A stretch of DNA of 64,000 nt from Cohnella fermenti (GTDB taxonomy: Bacteria > Bacillota > Bacilli > Paenibacillales > Paenibacillaceae): assembly GCF_004801405.1 (NCBI RefSeq), contig NZ_SSOB01000039.1, positions 1-64,000 on the forward strand. The letters run 5' to 3'. Position 1 is the stretch's first letter, and each line of letters opens with the position of its first letter. The notes under the pieces are model-generated. The model was not told where the DNA came from. It was given only the letters and a program-made list of their open reading frames with translations, and did no database searches. Positions 51,302-59,979 of this stretch are shown here, one piece after another. The position numbers were made by a program, and so were the translations under genes.

Positions 51302-51988
51302 TCAATCTATTCCGGGATTGCGGCCGCCATGCACCAACCACTTCTCTCCGAGCCACTTCGTGTAAGCAAGCACTTCTCTTGTCCGATGGTATGCCATGTT
51401 CAGCACCTTGCTGTCCGCCACCTGAACCTGAACGTCCTCGTATCCGAGGAAGTCGGCGATGTCCTCGCTTCTCGCCCCGTGATACTGATGCGTCACGATG
51501 ACGGCTCGCGCCCAGCCTTCTTCCTTCATGATGCGGGCGCTGTAGAGCAGATTCTCGTACGTGCTGTGGGAAGCCGAATCGAGCTTGATCGCCGCTGCCG
51601 GAACGCCCTGCTGCACGAGATAGTCGCGCATGCCTTCGGCTTCCGTCAGCGTCGAGTCGCCCTCCACGTCGAGTCCGCCCGACAGGATCAGATGATCGTA
51701 GGCGCCCGACCGGTACAGCTCAAGCGCCAGATCGAGCCGCTCCTCAAGCGCGGGGCTGGGCTCGTCCTCCCATAGCTTGGCGCCGAGAACGATGCCGACG
51801 TCAGCAGGACGAACGTCTCCATCCGCCGGCAGGCCGTCGTAACGGTTGATTACCCACAACCAGTACCCGCACCAGAGCAATAGCGCCAACGCCCCGCCCG
51901 CGACCAGCAGGAATGCGAGGCGCAGCAGCCGGCCGGCGCGGGAACGCGGAGTCAGGATGTTCACGAGCCCCTCGTTCCTTGCTCCCAT
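51302..51988 (-). CDS. YdcF/SanA-like DUF218 membrane protein
   Basis: A 228-aa protein with one N-terminal membrane segment (about residues 22-46, LRLAFLLVAGGALALLLWCGYWL) and an outside DUF218 domain. Conserved parts are DVGIVLGAKLWEDEPSPALEERLDLALELYRSG, LILSGGLDVEGDSTLTEAEGMRDYL, and ASHSTYENLLYSARIM. Such proteins are linked to envelope functions and some bind nucleotides or SAM-like ligands; the activity is not settled. It overlaps the upstream DUF402 gene by 28 nt, so the two are probably translated from one mRNA. Confidence 0.85.
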   Translation of the reverse strand: MGARNEGLVNILTPRSRAGRLLRLAFLLVAGGALALLLWCGYWLWVINRYDGLPADGDVRPADVGIVLGAKLWEDEPSPALEERLDLALELYRSGAYDHLILSGGLDVEGDSTLTEAEGMRDYLVQQGVPAAAIKLDSASHSTYENLLYSARIMKEEGWARAVIVTHQYHGARSEDIADFLGYEDVQVQVADSKVLNMAYHRTREVLAYTKWLGEKWLVHGGRNPGID

Positions 51989-52527
51989 CCGAGCTGCTCA
52001 AGCAGCGTCTTGCGATGCTGAAGGCTCATGTCGAAGTAAGGGAAGCGCTTCTGCCGGATGAGGGAGAGCAGACGGCCCGCCGTCTTCTGGGCCATCGCGG
52101 AGTCGCGCGCCGTAATGTGCCCGTCGTCAAGCGCCTCCTCCAGCTCGTCCTCGTCGAGCAGCAGCGTCTCGCCGGTCGGAAGCACGACGATGTCGAGATA
52201 CAGGTCGTCGAACCAGGGAACCTGCTGGTCGGTAAGCCCTTGCGTCTTGCAGATGTCGATGTACCACTGCACCACTCGTCCCTTGTCGTCGAACATCGTC
52301 GTTACGACGAAGTGCTCGCCCCTTGGGAAGTGCTGCATCCACAGGTAGCCCTTGTCCGCGAGACACATTCTTCTCCCGTTGTATTCTTTCCACAGAGGGT
52401 CGCGCAGCTCATGGATTCGGTACAAGGTCACGAAGCCCTTGAAGGCGGGATCGTCGTACGGAATGCAAGCATAGCTCTTCTTGAGAATTCGGCGCCAATT
52501 CGCCCTATCTGAGAATTTACGTTTCAT
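51961..52527 (-). CDS. DUF402 protein, nucleoside tri/diphosphate phosphatase-like
   Basis: A 188-aa protein of the FomD/DUF402 fold. The conserved central part is GEHFVVTTMFDDKGRVVQWYIDICKTQG, then WFDDLYLDIVVLPTGETLLLDEDELEEAL, which supplies the acidic metal-binding residues. Staphylococcal and Bacillus homologues (YgaC type) hydrolyse nucleoside tri- and diphosphates, so the same is inferred here. It is cytosolic. The gene overlaps the following DUF218 gene. Confidence 0.85.
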   Translation of the reverse strand: MKRKFSDRANWRRILKKSYACIPYDDPAFKGFVTLYRIHELRDPLWKEYNGRRMCLADKGYLWMQHFPRGEHFVVTTMFDDKGRVVQWYIDICKTQGLTDQQVPWFDDLYLDIVVLPTGETLLLDEDELEEALDDGHITARDSAMAQKTAGRLLSLIRQKRFPYFDMSLQHRKTLLEQLGWEQGTRGS

Positions 52528-52643
52528 GACTTAGTTCGTCTCCGGAAAAAGATTTACACAAAGCTTACCACAAGTTTCCGCAACTCACCAGTAAACGGCA
52601 GGGAATCCGTCCGATGTTGTTAGGTTGGCCTCTCCATCCGCGG

Positions 52644-53090
52644 TTACTCCTTCCAGTTCTTGCCCATTCGGACATGGGGGATACCCGCATCGAGGAAGAT
52701 ATCCGGAGAGAGCGTCTCGTAGCCGAGCTTGCGGTAAAAAGCTTCTGCCGAGCATTGAGCGTCCAGGACAGCTCCGGAGAAGCCCTCCTGCCTCGCGCCC
52801 TTCTCCATCGCTTCGACGAGCAGCCGCCCGACGGAACGGCCCCGATGCGGCTTCAATACCGCGATGCGCTGGAGCTTGGCGATGCCCGGTTCATATTCCT
52901 TCCACCGCGCCGCCCCGATCGGCGTGCCGTCCGCGTCCGTCGCGAGGTAATGGCGGCAGGCCGAGGGAGAGACGTCGTACTCGTCCCATTCCAGCTCCGG
53001 CGAGACGTGCTGTTCCTTGACGAACACCTCGAAGCGCACGGCTCTCGCTTGCTCCAATTGATCTTCGGTCGTGATGCGCTTGCAGTTCAT
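52644..53090 (-). CDS. GNAT-family N-acetyltransferase (ElaA/YjcF-like)
   Basis: A 148-aa acetyltransferase: ARAVRFEVFVKEQHVSPELEWDEYD at the N-terminus, then GAARWKEYEPGIAKLQRIAVLKPHRGRSVGRLLVEAME with the acetyl-CoA loop R-G-R-S-V-G-R, and AEAFYRKLGYE near the end. This matches the YjcF-type small GNATs, whose acceptor is generally unknown. The start is fixed by AAGGAG; an in-frame ATG nine codons upstream lacks a site. Terminator and PBP gene lie downstream of the neighbouring gap, so it is probably monocistronic. Confidence 0.88.
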   Translation of the reverse strand: MNCKRITTEDQLEQARAVRFEVFVKEQHVSPELEWDEYDVSPSACRHYLATDADGTPIGAARWKEYEPGIAKLQRIAVLKPHRGRSVGRLLVEAMEKGARQEGFSGAVLDAQCSAEAFYRKLGYETLSPDIFLDAGIPHVRMGKNWKE

Positions 53091-53133
53091 GGACTTCGCT
53101 CCTTCGCCTATTCGCATATTGGATAGATAAGCG

Positions 53134-53163
53134 AGAGGGACGCGCCGAGTCGGCCGTCCCTCT
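53134..53163 (-). terminator. Terminator of the class A PBP gene
   Basis: AGAGGGACG (53134-53142) pairs with CGTCCCTCT (53155-53163), directly past the PBP stop. Confidence 0.6.
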
Positions 53164-53168
53164 TCGTG

Positions 53169-55745
53169 TTATGGCGCTGCCGGAACGTCGACGACGCCTC
53201 CGTTGTTGGGCGCGCCGTTCGTGCCCCCGTTGGCACCCCCGTTCGCGCCTCCGTTCGCATTCCCGTTCTCTCCGGCGCCCGCCGGAACCGACGGCCCCGA
53301 GCTTGGCGACGAAGATGGAGGAGGCGATTCGCTCGGCGCTTCCGATCCGCCGGGCTGGCCTCCGTTGCCGCCTTCTCCCGGATTCGTTCCCGTTCCCGGC
53401 GATTCGCTCGGCGCTTCCGACGGCTGCTCGGACGGCTCTTCCGACGGCGGCGGGCTCTCCTCCGGAGGAGGGGACGATTCCAGCTCCGTCGTCACCGTGA
53501 CCTTCACTTGCGGAGAAGGCTCGCTCTCCTGCTTCTCCTTGGCGTCGTAAGCCGTCACGTAATACGTATACGTCACGTCCGGCAGAATCGCCAGGTCGGT
53601 GAACGACGTCTCCGCGGCTTCCGCGAGCAACGCGAAGTCTCCGGCGCCCGTGTCGTCCTTGCGGTAAACCTTGTAGGTGAGCCCTTCGCCGGCACTCGTC
53701 CAGGTCAGCTCGACCGACACGTCCTGGCTGTTGTATTCGCCGATCAGGCCCGTTACGGCGTCCGGCGCGGTCGGCTGCTCTTCCTCTTGCAGGCTCGACG
53801 GCGTCGGGAAGCTCTGTTTCTTCACGTTCTTAAGGCCGGCGGACATGATCTTCGAGAACAAGGCGGCGGCCTGACCGCTGCTCTTCTGCACGTAATGGGT
53901 TTGGTCCGTCTTGTCGTAGCCCATCCATACGGCCGCCGTCCATTCGGGCGTGAACCCGACGAACCAGACGTCGCGGTTGCCGCTCGAGGAGACGCCCTCG
54001 ATGCCGAGCTGCGTCGTTCCCGTCTTCCCGGCTACCGTTCGGCCGCTGATCTTCGCCTTCGTGCCGGTTCCTCCGGAGACGACGCCCTTCAGGATATCGG
54101 TGACATAATAGGCCGTCGTCTCCTTCATGACCTGCTCGGGCTTCGCCTTGAATTCGTACACCGTCTCCCCGGACGAGTTCGTAATCTTCGCGATGCTGTG
54201 CGCCTTCGGCAACGCGCCGCCGCTGGCGAACGCACTGTACGCCGTCGCCATCTGCAGCGGCGAGACGCCGTTCGTCAAGCCGCCCAGCGCAATCGCCAGG
54301 TTGCGGTCCTCCGAGCCGAGCTCGATGCCAAGCTTCGCCGCGAAGTTCACGCCCGTCTTCACGCCGATCTCGTTGAGCAGCCAGACGGCCGGCTGGTTGC
54401 GCGACTCCTTGATCGCGTCGGCCATCGTGACCGCCCCGATGTACTTCTTCGAGTTCGAGTCGGTCGGGCAATACTTGCCGTTGTTATAACAGATCTTGTC
54501 GTCTCGCAGCTCCGACCACGGGAAGTAGTCGCCCGACTCGATGGCCGGCCCGTAGGAGACGATCGGCTTGAACGACGAGCCCGGCTGCCGTCCCTTCGTT
54601 ACGCGGTTCCAGCCCTTCTGCTGGTAATCCCGACCGCCGACCATCGCGATCAGCGAGCCGTCGTGCTGGTCCATGATGACCATCGCACCCTGGATCTGCG
54701 TCTCGTCCTTGCTCTCCTCGAAGTTGGAATCGTCAGCGAATTCCTTCTCCATCGCCTTCTGGGCGGCCGTATTGATCGTCGTGACGATCGTGTAGCCCCC
54801 GGTCAGCAGCTTCTCTTCCTCGAGGCCCGTCACTTCCTGCGCCTCTTCGACGACATAATCGATATAGGTCGTGTAATCCGAGCTGGTTGTCGCGGAAGCC
54901 GGCTTCACGTACTCGACCGCCAGAGCGGCCTGCTTCTCCGCTTCGGTAATCAGGCCTTGGTCCTCCATCAGCGCCAGAACGACTCCCCGACGCTCCAGCG
55001 ATTTGTCCGGGTTGTTGACCGGGTTGTATACGTTCGGCGCCTTCGGGATACCCGCCAGCGTCGCGATCTGCCACAGCTTGAGCTTGCTCAGATCGTCGAC
55101 GTCGAAGTAATACTTCGCCGCCGTCTTGATTCCCCACTGCCCCTTGCCGAAGTAAATCCGGTTCAGGTACAGCTCAAGAATCTCGTCCTTGGACTTGTGG
55201 TTCTCCAGCGCAAGCGCAATGGAGGCCTCGGTCCCCTTCCGGAACAGCGTCTTGTCGGAGTTCAGGAAGATGTTCTTCGCCACCTGCTGGGTGATCGTGC
55301 TCGCCCCTTCGACAGCGCTTCTGGCAATGATGTCCTTCACGAGCGCACGGCCGATGCCCCACAGGTCGACGCCGCTGTGCTCGTAGAAGCGCTTATCCTC
55401 CGTGGCGACGAACGCCTGCTGCACTTCCTCCGGAATGTCCTTGATCATGACATATTCGCGATTGCCGCCGGTGACGTACAGCTTGGACAGCTCCGTACCG
55501 GACGAGTCGACGATTCGCGACGCTTGTTCCATATCGTTAAGTTTGTCGAGATTGGTGCTTAAGATTCTTTCCCCGTTCAGGATGACAAGCAGATAACCGA
55601 CAACGGCGCAGACGACACCGAGCAGCGCGACGAAGAAGAGCCACAGCCAGACCTTTCCCCGCTTTTTCTTCTTCTTGCCTTTCCCTTGCTTCGGCGCCCC
55701 TGACGAGGGGCGGCGCCCTGCCGGCGAACGTTCGGATGATTTCAT
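53169..55745 (-). CDS. Class A penicillin-binding protein (PBP1A-type)
   Basis: An 858-aa peptidoglycan synthase. It has a Lys-rich cytosolic tail, one membrane segment (about residues 32-56), a GT51 glycosyltransferase (VATEDKRFYEHSGVDLWGIGRA, GASTITQQVAKN) and a transpeptidase with SSFKP (Ser near 380), ESRNQ and KTGTT. After it come a fibronectin type III-like domain (about 645-735) and an extended tail of ~120 residues very rich in Ser, Pro, Glu, Gly and Asn, probably disordered and in the wall. A role in side-wall synthesis is inferred. It is monocistronic, with terminators on both sides. Confidence 0.93.
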   Translation of the reverse strand: MKSSERSPAGRRPSSGAPKQGKGKKKKKRGKVWLWLFFVALLGVVCAVVGYLLVILNGERILSTNLDKLNDMEQASRIVDSSGTELSKLYVTGGNREYVMIKDIPEEVQQAFVATEDKRFYEHSGVDLWGIGRALVKDIIARSAVEGASTITQQVAKNIFLNSDKTLFRKGTEASIALALENHKSKDEILELYLNRIYFGKGQWGIKTAAKYYFDVDDLSKLKLWQIATLAGIPKAPNVYNPVNNPDKSLERRGVVLALMEDQGLITEAEKQAALAVEYVKPASATTSSDYTTYIDYVVEEAQEVTGLEEEKLLTGGYTIVTTINTAAQKAMEKEFADDSNFEESKDETQIQGAMVIMDQHDGSLIAMVGGRDYQQKGWNRVTKGRQPGSSFKPIVSYGPAIESGDYFPWSELRDDKICYNNGKYCPTDSNSKKYIGAVTMADAIKESRNQPAVWLLNEIGVKTGVNFAAKLGIELGSEDRNLAIALGGLTNGVSPLQMATAYSAFASGGALPKAHSIAKITNSSGETVYEFKAKPEQVMKETTAYYVTDILKGVVSGGTGTKAKISGRTVAGKTGTTQLGIEGVSSSGNRDVWFVGFTPEWTAAVWMGYDKTDQTHYVQKSSGQAAALFSKIMSAGLKNVKKQSFPTPSSLQEEEQPTAPDAVTGLIGEYNSQDVSVELTWTSAGEGLTYKVYRKDDTGAGDFALLAEAAETSFTDLAILPDVTYTYYVTAYDAKEKQESEPSPQVKVTVTTELESSPPPEESPPPSEEPSEQPSEAPSESPGTGTNPGEGGNGGQPGGSEAPSESPPPSSSPSSGPSVPAGAGENGNANGGANGGANGGTNGAPNNGGVVDVPAAP

Positions 55746-55806
55746 GGAATCTCCCCTTTACTCTCAGGATGTCTCTTTTGCTCTCTATCTACCCCGTCAC
55801 AAAGAA

Positions 55807-55830
55807 GAACAACCCTTCGAAGGGTTGTTC
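55807..55830 (-). terminator. Terminator downstream of hfq
   Basis: A perfect palindrome GAACAACCCTTCGAAGGGTTGTTC, followed on the minus strand by TTCTTTG. It is about 74 nt past the hfq stop and ends the mutS-to-hfq run. Confidence 0.8.
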
Positions 55831-55903
55831 GAGTGGCCGGTCTATTCTGTTAGACGCAGGCAAGGGGGAAAAGTTGCAAATCCTTCCGAGGAAGCGGCGC
55901 CGC

Positions 55904-56146
55904 TTAAGCGTCCGAGCCGGAATCCTGCTGCTGGAGGGAGATGCTGCGTTGCGGCATGAACGTGCTGATCGCGTGCTTATAAATCATCTGCTGGCGGCCT
56001 TCGCTGTCGACGATAATCGTGAAATTATCGAAGGCGCGCAGAATGCCTCTGATTTGGAAGCCGTTCGTCAAGTAAACGGTGACAGGGACACTGTCTTTGC
56101 GCAGTTGATTGAGGAACGTATCCTGGATGTTTATGGATTTATTCAT
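55904..56146 (-). CDS. hfq: RNA-binding protein Hfq
   Basis: An 80-aa Sm-like protein that forms hexameric rings and binds AU-rich RNA. The Sm1 motif is VTVYLTNGFQIRGILRAFDNFTIIV, and Sm2 is the typical YKHAIST, with an N-terminal SINIQDTFLNQLRKD. The short tail (SISLQQQDSGSDA) is close to the Bacillus length. It follows miaA by 27 nt, the usual neighbour across Firmicutes. In Bacillus its role in sRNA regulation is limited. Confidence 0.97.
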   Translation of the reverse strand: MNKSINIQDTFLNQLRKDSVPVTVYLTNGFQIRGILRAFDNFTIIVDSEGRQQMIYKHAISTFMPQRSISLQQQDSGSDA

Positions 56147-56173
56147 TACCGGTAACCCCCATCGCCATATAGA

Positions 56174-57190
56174 TTATGAACAAATATATTCGAGATCGTA
56201 AGGAAACTTTCCTGCTATTATACCACAGATCTCTTTGAAAAGTTCGGTGTTTTTTGGAAGAGTGTCGAGGTCGACCCACCGAAGCTCCTTCATGTGGCGG
56301 AACCAGGACAACTGCCGCTTCGCGAAGTGCCGGGTGTCCCGCTTCAGCAGCGTCACGGCCGAATCGTAATCGAGCCGGCCCGCGAGATACATCGCGATCT
56401 CCTTGTAGCCGAGAGCTTGAAGCGCGACCGAAGAGGCGGGAACGCCTTGGGCCAGCAGTCCCCTGACTTCCTCCACCAGACCTTGCCCGAGCATCTGGTC
56501 GACCCGTTCGTTGATCCGCTCGTACAGCTTCTCCCGCTCCATCGTCAGGCCGATCAGGCACAGATTGTACGGGGACCGCTTGGCGTCTCCCCGGCTCTGG
56601 CTCTGCAGCTCGGAGAACGGCCTGCCGGTCGTCTCGAACACCTCGAGGGCGCGAACAACCCGGCGCTCGTCGTTCGGGTGCAGCTTGGCAGCGGCGGCCG
56701 GATCGACGGCGGCGAGCCGTTCATGCAGCGCCGGCGCGCCGAATTGCTTCGCATAGTCGCTCATGCTTCGGCGGAACTGCTCGTCGCCGCCATGCTCCTG
56801 GAACTTGTAGCCGTAGCATACCGCTTCGACGTACAGGCCGGTCCCTCCTACGATAAAAGGAAGCTTCCCCCGCGCCTGAATGTCCCGAATCGTCTCCTCG
56901 CACCGAAGCTGGAAGTCCGCCGCCGAGAACGTATCCGAAGGGTCGCAGATGTCGATCAGGTGATGGGGCACGCCTTCCCTCTCTTCGTACGGGAGCTTCG
57001 CGGTGCCGATGTCCATGCCGCGATAGACCTGCATCGAATCGCCGCTGATGATCTCGGCGCCGAGCGCCTTCGCCAGCTTCAGGCTGAGCGCGGTCTTGCC
57101 GACCGCCGTGGGGCCGACGAGCGCAAGCAGCGGCGGGCGATTGTCCGCCTGCCTGTCGATCCGCTCTTCATGCTCATTATTTAATGTCAT
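56174..57190 (-). CDS. miaA: tRNA dimethylallyltransferase
   Basis: A 338-aa enzyme that adds a dimethylallyl group to A37 of tRNAs reading codons that start with U. The P-loop is VGPTAVGKTALSLKLAK; then SGDSMQVYRGMDIGTAKL, FIVGGTGLYVEAVCYGY, NDERRVVRALEV, and RDTRHFAKRQLSWFRH near the end. The length is typical. It overlaps the end of the RsmJ-like methyltransferase gene by 14 nt and is followed by hfq, so it is part of the mutS-hfq run. Confidence 0.96.
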   Translation of the reverse strand: MTLNNEHEERIDRQADNRPPLLALVGPTAVGKTALSLKLAKALGAEIISGDSMQVYRGMDIGTAKLPYEEREGVPHHLIDICDPSDTFSAADFQLRCEETIRDIQARGKLPFIVGGTGLYVEAVCYGYKFQEHGGDEQFRRSMSDYAKQFGAPALHERLAAVDPAAAAKLHPNDERRVVRALEVFETTGRPFSELQSQSRGDAKRSPYNLCLIGLTMEREKLYERINERVDQMLGQGLVEEVRGLLAQGVPASSVALQALGYKEIAMYLAGRLDYDSAVTLLKRDTRHFAKRQLSWFRHMKELRWVDLDTLPKNTELFKEICGIIAGKFPYDLEYICS

Positions 57191-57968
57191 TAACTTCTAT
57201 CACTCCGTACGCGACCGAGGCTGCCGTGCGCCGGCTCCTCGCGAAGCCCAATCTTCCGAATTCCTTGCTGTCCCGGTGTTCCTTCAGCACAACCCGCTTG
57301 CGGGCGACCCGCAGCGCCTCCGCCACCGCTTCCTCCGTCAGCCGCGCGTCCAGCGCGACCGACCGGAGCGGAAGGAGCGACGTCGATTCCATGACCGGCT
57401 TCGAGAACATCGGATCGAAGAAAACAATGTCGACGCTGCGGCCCGCCAGCCCCTTCAGGTAAGCGAGATGCTCGGCATGAACCGCTTCGATGCGCCGCAT
57501 CGCCCCGTTCACGTCTTCCATCCCCGTGTCGTACTCCTGCAAGCCTTCCCTCACGATCGTGTGCAGCACGCGCGAGGCTTCCAGCGCGACGACCTTCCCC
57601 TGCTCGCCGACCGCGTACGACAGCACAAGCGAATCCGAAGCGAGGCCGGCCGTGCAGTCGAGCACCGAATCGCCGGGCAGCGGGCTTGCCGCCCGCAGCA
57701 GCGCGTCCGTGTCGCCTTCGCGCAGCCGCTTCACCCGGATCAACGCCATGCTCGGGTGGAAAAACAAAGGAGGAGCGTCGCCGTTCACGAAGCGAAGCTC
57801 CTTCGGCCCGACGACGAGGATGCCGTCGTGCGCGTCCGGCTTCGCCCGCTCGAGCCCGCGAAGCGTCTCGCGCCTGCGGTTCACGCAGCGAACGCCGAGC
57901 TCCGCGGCAAGCGCCTTCGCCCTCTCGATCGTCTCCGCCGGCGGCTTCTCCATCGTCGTAACGATCAT
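57177..57968 (-). CDS. RsmJ-like class I SAM-dependent methyltransferase
   Basis: A 263-aa protein. The SAM-binding motif is VLDCTAGLASDSLVLSYAVG (about 103-122), followed by VVALEASRVLHTIVREGL and an acidic FFDPMF motif (about 183-188). It looks like the RsmJ/DUF548 group, which methylates 16S rRNA in E. coli, and Firmicute YpiP-type members; the target here is inferred only. The start ATG overlaps the mutL stop (TAATG) and the end overlaps miaA, so it is embedded in the mutS-hfq run. Confidence 0.85.
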   Translation of the reverse strand: MIVTTMEKPPAETIERAKALAAELGVRCVNRRRETLRGLERAKPDAHDGILVVGPKELRFVNGDAPPLFFHPSMALIRVKRLREGDTDALLRAASPLPGDSVLDCTAGLASDSLVLSYAVGEQGKVVALEASRVLHTIVREGLQEYDTGMEDVNGAMRRIEAVHAEHLAYLKGLAGRSVDIVFFDPMFSKPVMESTSLLPLRSVALDARLTEEAVAEALRVARKRVVLKEHRDSKEFGRLGFARSRRTAASVAYGVIEVNDIK

Positions 57969-59944
57969 TACATCACCCGCTTGAACATCTTCTCGAGCTC
58001 GTACGTGCTGAAGCTGATGACGATCGGCCGGCCGTGCGGGCACGTGAACGGCTGGCGGCAAGCGCCGAGCCGCTTCAGCAGAATCTCGCCGGCTTCGCGG
58101 GAGAGCGCCTGGTTCGCCTTGATCGAAGCTTTGCACGAGCACAGAATGGACGCTTTCTCGCGAATCTTGAACAGGTCGACCGCCCGCTCCTTCAGCACCC
58201 ATTCCGCCATCTCGCGGACGATGTCCGACTCTTCCCCTTCCGGAAGCCAGTGCGGAACGGCGCGGACAATAAAGGTATTGCCCCCGAACTCCTCGAGATA
58301 TACGCCGACCTGCTCGAACAGCTTCAGCTTGGAGCGAACGATCGCGTATTCGTCGGGCGCGAAGCCGAGCGTCACCGGCAGCAGCAGCTCCTGGCTGGCT
58401 TCCTCGGGACGGCCGAACTTGTCGTAGAAATATTCGTAATGGATGCGTTCGTGCGCCGCATGCTGATCGATCAGGTACAGCCCCGTCTCGTTCTGCGCGA
58501 CGATGTAGGTGCCGTGCGCCTGCCCGACCCAATACAGCTCGGGGAACGCCGCCGGCTTCGGCTCCTTCTCGGGAGCCGCGTAAGCCGCCTGCCATACCTT
58601 CTCCGGAATTCGCGCCTCCGCATTCTGGCGGTCGGCGGACGTCCGGTAGGTCGAATACGCCGACCCGGCAGCCGATGAGCCGGAGCTTGTCGCGCCCGGC
58701 GAAGCCGAAGCGTTCTGCCGCTCCTCCCAAGGAGGCGGCGCTTGCTTCGGCTCGGCCTCATAGCGGAACGGTGCGGCGGTCTCGCGCAGCGCCAGCTCCT
58801 CCAGCGTCGGCTTCGGCATGTCCGGAAGAGCGGCCGGAGCGGCCGGCGAAGCCGACGGCGCTTCCGCCTGCTCCGGGTTCACCTGGAACCGAATCTGCTC
58901 CTGCACCCAGGTCGGCGTCTTCGGCGCCCGGACGGCGGCGCCTGACGGAATGTACGCCTGCTCTCCGAGCGCCTTGCGCACCGCTTCTTCGATGAAGGCG
59001 CGAAGCTCGGTCTCCTTGCTGAAGCGCACTTCCAGCTTGGCCGGATGCACGTTCACGTCGACAAGCGTCGGGTGCATGCGAAGGTTCAGCACGGAGAGCG
59101 GGAAGCGATTGATCGGCAGCAGCGTGTGGTACGCTTGAAGCAATGGCTGCACGACCGCGGGGCTGCGCACGAACCGGCCGTTCACGAGCACGGTAATGGC
59201 ATTGCGATTGGATCGCGTCTCCAGCGGCATCGCCGTAAGACCGGTCAGCCGGTAGTCCAGATGCTCGGCGTTCACTTCGGCCATCGCCTTGGCCGCGGCC
59301 GTTCCGTAGATGGCCGCCACGACCTGCCTCAGGTCCCCGCTGCCCGTCGTGCGAAGAAGCGTCTGGCCGTTGTGGCTGAAGGTGAACGCGATGTCCGGAC
59401 GAGCGAGCGCCTGCCGGTACATGACGTCCGAGAGGTGGCCCAGCTCGGTCTGCACCGTCCGCATGTACTTCAGGCGCGCGGGCGTGTTGAAGAACAGCTC
59501 GCGGACCGTCAGATCGGTTCCTCTCGTCGCGGAGGCGTCCTCCTCCTTCTTGACCGTGCCGCCTTCGATCTCCAGAGCGCGGCCGAGGCCGTCGTCGGTC
59601 ATCGAGCTCACGCAGCGAACCTTCGCGACGGCCGCGATACTCGGCAGCGCTTCGCCGCGGAAGCCGAGCGTCACGATCTGGAACAGATCCTTGCCGGTCG
59701 AGATCTTGCTCGTCGCATGGCGCAAGAAGGCGGTCCGCAGGTCGTCCGGCTCGATGCCGCGGCCGTTGTCGACGATGCGAAGCAGCGCGAGTCCGCCTTC
59801 CTCGGCCGTGACGTCGACGGTCGTCGCTCCGGCGTCGACCGCGTTCTCGATCAGCTCCTTCAAGACGGACGCAGGCCGCTCCACCACCTCGCCGGCGGCG
59901 ATCTGGTTCGCGAGATGCTCGTCCAGAAGCTTAATAATGCCCAT
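57968..59944 (-). CDS. mutL: DNA mismatch repair protein MutL
   Basis: A 658-aa protein. The N-terminal GHKL ATPase has ELIENAVDAGATTVDV, RIVDNGRGIEPDDL and TLGFRGEALPSIA. A proline/Ala-rich linker (about 340-460) leads to the C-terminal domain with the endonuclease motif IDQHAAHERIHYE (about 490), and CPHGRP near the end. Thus this is the nicking type of MutL used without MutH. MutS recruits it at mismatches. It lies two genes after mutS, the S41 protease being between them. Confidence 0.97.
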   Translation of the reverse strand: MGIIKLLDEHLANQIAAGEVVERPASVLKELIENAVDAGATTVDVTAEEGGLALLRIVDNGRGIEPDDLRTAFLRHATSKISTGKDLFQIVTLGFRGEALPSIAAVAKVRCVSSMTDDGLGRALEIEGGTVKKEEDASATRGTDLTVRELFFNTPARLKYMRTVQTELGHLSDVMYRQALARPDIAFTFSHNGQTLLRTTGSGDLRQVVAAIYGTAAAKAMAEVNAEHLDYRLTGLTAMPLETRSNRNAITVLVNGRFVRSPAVVQPLLQAYHTLLPINRFPLSVLNLRMHPTLVDVNVHPAKLEVRFSKETELRAFIEEAVRKALGEQAYIPSGAAVRAPKTPTWVQEQIRFQVNPEQAEAPSASPAAPAALPDMPKPTLEELALRETAAPFRYEAEPKQAPPPWEERQNASASPGATSSGSSAAGSAYSTYRTSADRQNAEARIPEKVWQAAYAAPEKEPKPAAFPELYWVGQAHGTYIVAQNETGLYLIDQHAAHERIHYEYFYDKFGRPEEASQELLLPVTLGFAPDEYAIVRSKLKLFEQVGVYLEEFGGNTFIVRAVPHWLPEGEESDIVREMAEWVLKERAVDLFKIREKASILCSCKASIKANQALSREAGEILLKRLGACRQPFTCPHGRPIVISFSTYELEKMFKRVM

Positions 59945-59979
59945 CTCGGCTCCTCCTTTCCTCTGCGTGATCTATTGGA

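Noticed and set aside
53166..55562. Long plus-strand open frame over the PBP gene
   Set aside because: Antisense to a complete class A PBP with all motifs; no ribosome site and a product dominated by Arg.
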